A stretch of DNA of 64,000 bases. Source: Pseudobdellovibrionaceae bacterium. Its GTDB lineage: Bacteria; Bdellovibrionota; Bdellovibrionia; Bdellovibrionales; Bdellovibrionaceae. The stretch spans positions 1 to 64,000 of the forward strand of contig CANFQX010000002.1 of NCBI GenBank assembly GCA_947449255.1, given 5' to 3'. The notes beneath the pieces are model-generated. The model ran no database searches. It worked only from the letters and a program-made list of their open reading frames with translations, and was not told where the DNA came from. Made by a program: the position numbers and the translations under genes. Shown here piece by piece: positions 62,661-64,000 of this stretch; positions within the stretch are counted from its first letter, which is position 1; each line of letters opens with the position of its first letter.

Positions 62661-63950
62661 ATGAACTTACTGACAACCTACGACAGCTTCAATCGAGCTC
62701 ATCCTGCTAGTGATATTTTGGCTGAGGGAAAGCTGGCTCAATTCCGTCAGGCAGCCTTTAATTATGCTACCACTCATGGCTTACCGACACGCCAAAATGA
62801 AGATTGGCACTACACCAGCGTCAAAGTCCTCAATGAAATTCAATTCATGCCGAGCGTATTCAATCTCATGGAGCCTTGCTCTGAAACAGCACTTCAGATC
62901 AAGGACAATTTAAATTCTGCTTTTACAAATCTGGTCTTTTTCAATGGCACCTTAAATAAGTCCCTTTCATCTGATTTGCCTTTGGGCATTTCTATTCACG
63001 AAAATTTAAATGCTTCTGAAATCACATCGACTTTCCATGATACTTTCGAAGCCCTCAATGCCGCCTACATGATCAAACCCTTCATTATTAAGGTCGCCAA
63101 AGAAACCATTGTGGATAAACCTGTGAATATCATGTTTTTCACTTCCGTTGAAGGTGGTCCGGCGTTGATGGTTCATCCCCATGTTCGGTTTGTTGTCGGC
63201 GAACGCTCTTCAGTAAAAATTCTGGAAAGTCATTATGGCAAAAACGGCGTTTCTTATTTTGTAAATTCATTTTTTGATTTGCAACTCAACGATAATTCCA
63301 AGGCAACTTATTCGCGAATTCAATCTGACAGTGAAAATGCTATTAATATCGGCCGAACACAAATTTCATTGCAAAAAATGGCACACCTGGAAAGCCTATC
63401 TTTTGCCACTGGGGCTGGTCTTTCGCGTCACAGCCTTGAAGTCACCTTAAAGGGACAAGGGGCCTACGCCGACGTCCTTGGTGTCTACGTCGCAAGAGAC
63501 TCTCAACATATTGATAACACCACGGTGATTGACCATCAGGTTGGCGATTGCAACACGAATCAATTGTATAAGGGCCTCATCGATGGCCAAGCCAAGGCTG
63601 TTTTTTGTGGCAAGGTCATCATTCGCAAAGACGCTCAAAAAGCCAATTCAAGCCAACTCAATAACAATCTGCTCTTAAGTTCCAAAGCAGAGGCAGACAG
63701 CAAACCTAGTTTAGAAATTTATGCTGATGATGTTAAAGCCTCCCATGGCTCAACAGTCGGCCAAATGAATTCTGAAGAGCTTTTTTACCTTCTCTCCAGA
63801 GCCATTCCAAAACCCAAAGCCATCACCATGTTAAGCTACGGATTCCTGTCCGAGGTCATCTATAAAATCTCTAATCCTGAAATACAAAGTTGGCTTTCAA
63901 AACATTTGGAAGCGGCCTTTGCAAAAATTCAGCTGGAGTCTGCGAAATGA
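62661..63950 (+). CDS. sufD: Fe-S cluster assembly protein SufD
   Basis: The 429-residue protein has the N-terminal GLPTRQNEDWHYTSVKVL segment and the SUF beta-helix core with VTLKGQGAYADVLGVYVA, DNTTVIDHQVGDCNTNQLYKG-like segment, VFCGKVIIRKDAQ and the late KASHGSTVGQMNSEELFYL. It pairs with SufB. Its stop overlaps the next start by 4 bases (ATGA). Confidence 0.94.
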   Translation: MNLLTTYDSFNRAHPASDILAEGKLAQFRQAAFNYATTHGLPTRQNEDWHYTSVKVLNEIQFMPSVFNLMEPCSETALQIKDNLNSAFTNLVFFNGTLNKSLSSDLPLGISIHENLNASEITSTFHDTFEALNAAYMIKPFIIKVAKETIVDKPVNIMFFTSVEGGPALMVHPHVRFVVGERSSVKILESHYGKNGVSYFVNSFFDLQLNDNSKATYSRIQSDSENAINIGRTQISLQKMAHLESLSFATGAGLSRHSLEVTLKGQGAYADVLGVYVARDSQHIDNTTVIDHQVGDCNTNQLYKGLIDGQAKAVFCGKVIIRKDAQKANSSQLNNNLLLSSKAEADSKPSLEIYADDVKASHGSTVGQMNSEELFYLLSRAIPKPKAITMLSYGFLSEVIYKISNPEIQSWLSKHLEAAFAKIQLESAK

Positions 63951-64000
63951 TTTCAACAGACCTCCATTTATTATTTTCAAATATTAGAAAAGAATTTCCG
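63947..64000 (+). CDS. sufS: Start of a cysteine desulfurase gene (cut by window end)
   Basis: The 18 codons visible begin MISTDLHLLFSNIRKEFP, which resembles the N-terminus of SufS. Position directly after sufD, with an ATGA overlap, supports cysteine desulfurase. The catalytic parts are beyond the window. Confidence 0.75.
   Translation, partial: MISTDLHLLFSNIRKEFP

Noticed and set aside
1-64000. tRNA or rRNA genes
   Set aside because: No T-loop GGTTCGAATCC-type sequence with matching acceptor stem and no rRNA-like conserved block was found by eye.

Overview
The window reads as a chromosome segment of a predatory delta-type bacterium of the Bdellovibrio group (Bdellovibrionota). The grounds are a complete-looking Flp/Tad pilus operon that runs directly into an RHS/YD-repeat protein and a ~100-residue exported protein (the arrangement of the Bdellovibrio host-interaction 'hit' locus), many lineage-specific exported proteins, MotAB, Tol and Suf systems, and predominantly AT-rich coding sequence (roughly 40% G+C by eye, not computed). 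No rRNA, tRNA or CRISPR array was recognised.

Layout. 1-9.8 kb: the most unusual region. Two paralogous exported WD40-repeat proteins flank a large protein with two MoxR-type AAA+ domains that itself carries a signal peptide. A divergent 1295-residue exported protein fuses a transglutaminase-like domain to a von Willebrand A domain. All four share a Cys-x-x-Ile-Phe motif just after the signal peptide. This looks like an envelope or secreted version of a MoxR/VWA module and is the best candidate for an undescribed system. 9.9-10.6 kb: a CheY-like receiver plus a small membrane protein. 10.6-13 kb: small exported proteins and the hit-like pair. 13-20.6 kb: Tad pilus genes, all on the minus strand, with a TadZ-TadA fusion and four small pilin or pseudopilin-type proteins. 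20.9-23.9 kb: a 24-residue membrane peptide, hpt, a TPR protein, a BamD-like lipoprotein and a BatE-like protein.

24-31 kb: a tightly overlapping succinyl-ornithine/arginine catabolic operon (aminotransferase, M20 peptidase, AstA, AstD) ending in mltG and a small membrane protein. 31-33.2 kb: an accessory island with a decayed and an intact AAA_14/DUF4143 ATPase, each preceded by its own type of operator-like repeat, and further palindromes before lysC. 33.2-44.9 kb: housekeeping genes (lysC, nitroreductase, dus, bipA, an ABC-2 exporter, mtgA, an epimerase, a PAP2 phosphatase, motAB and a phosphopantetheinyl transferase). 44.9-51 kb: a decaying stretch, including an exported-protein reading frame interrupted by two in-frame TGA codons, two lineage-specific exported proteins and an ISL3-family transposase.

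51-57.7 kb: cyclophilin, glnE and tolB-A-R-Q on the minus strand. 58-59.7 kb: a YkuD_2-type L,D-transpeptidase-like protein and a GDPD-fold protein that has lost the usual catalytic residues. 59.9 kb to the end: an Rrf2-family regulator leading the suf operon (sufB-C-D-S), cut by the window end inside sufS.

Functions were assigned by reading motifs. No database search was run, so family names for lineage-specific proteins are inference.
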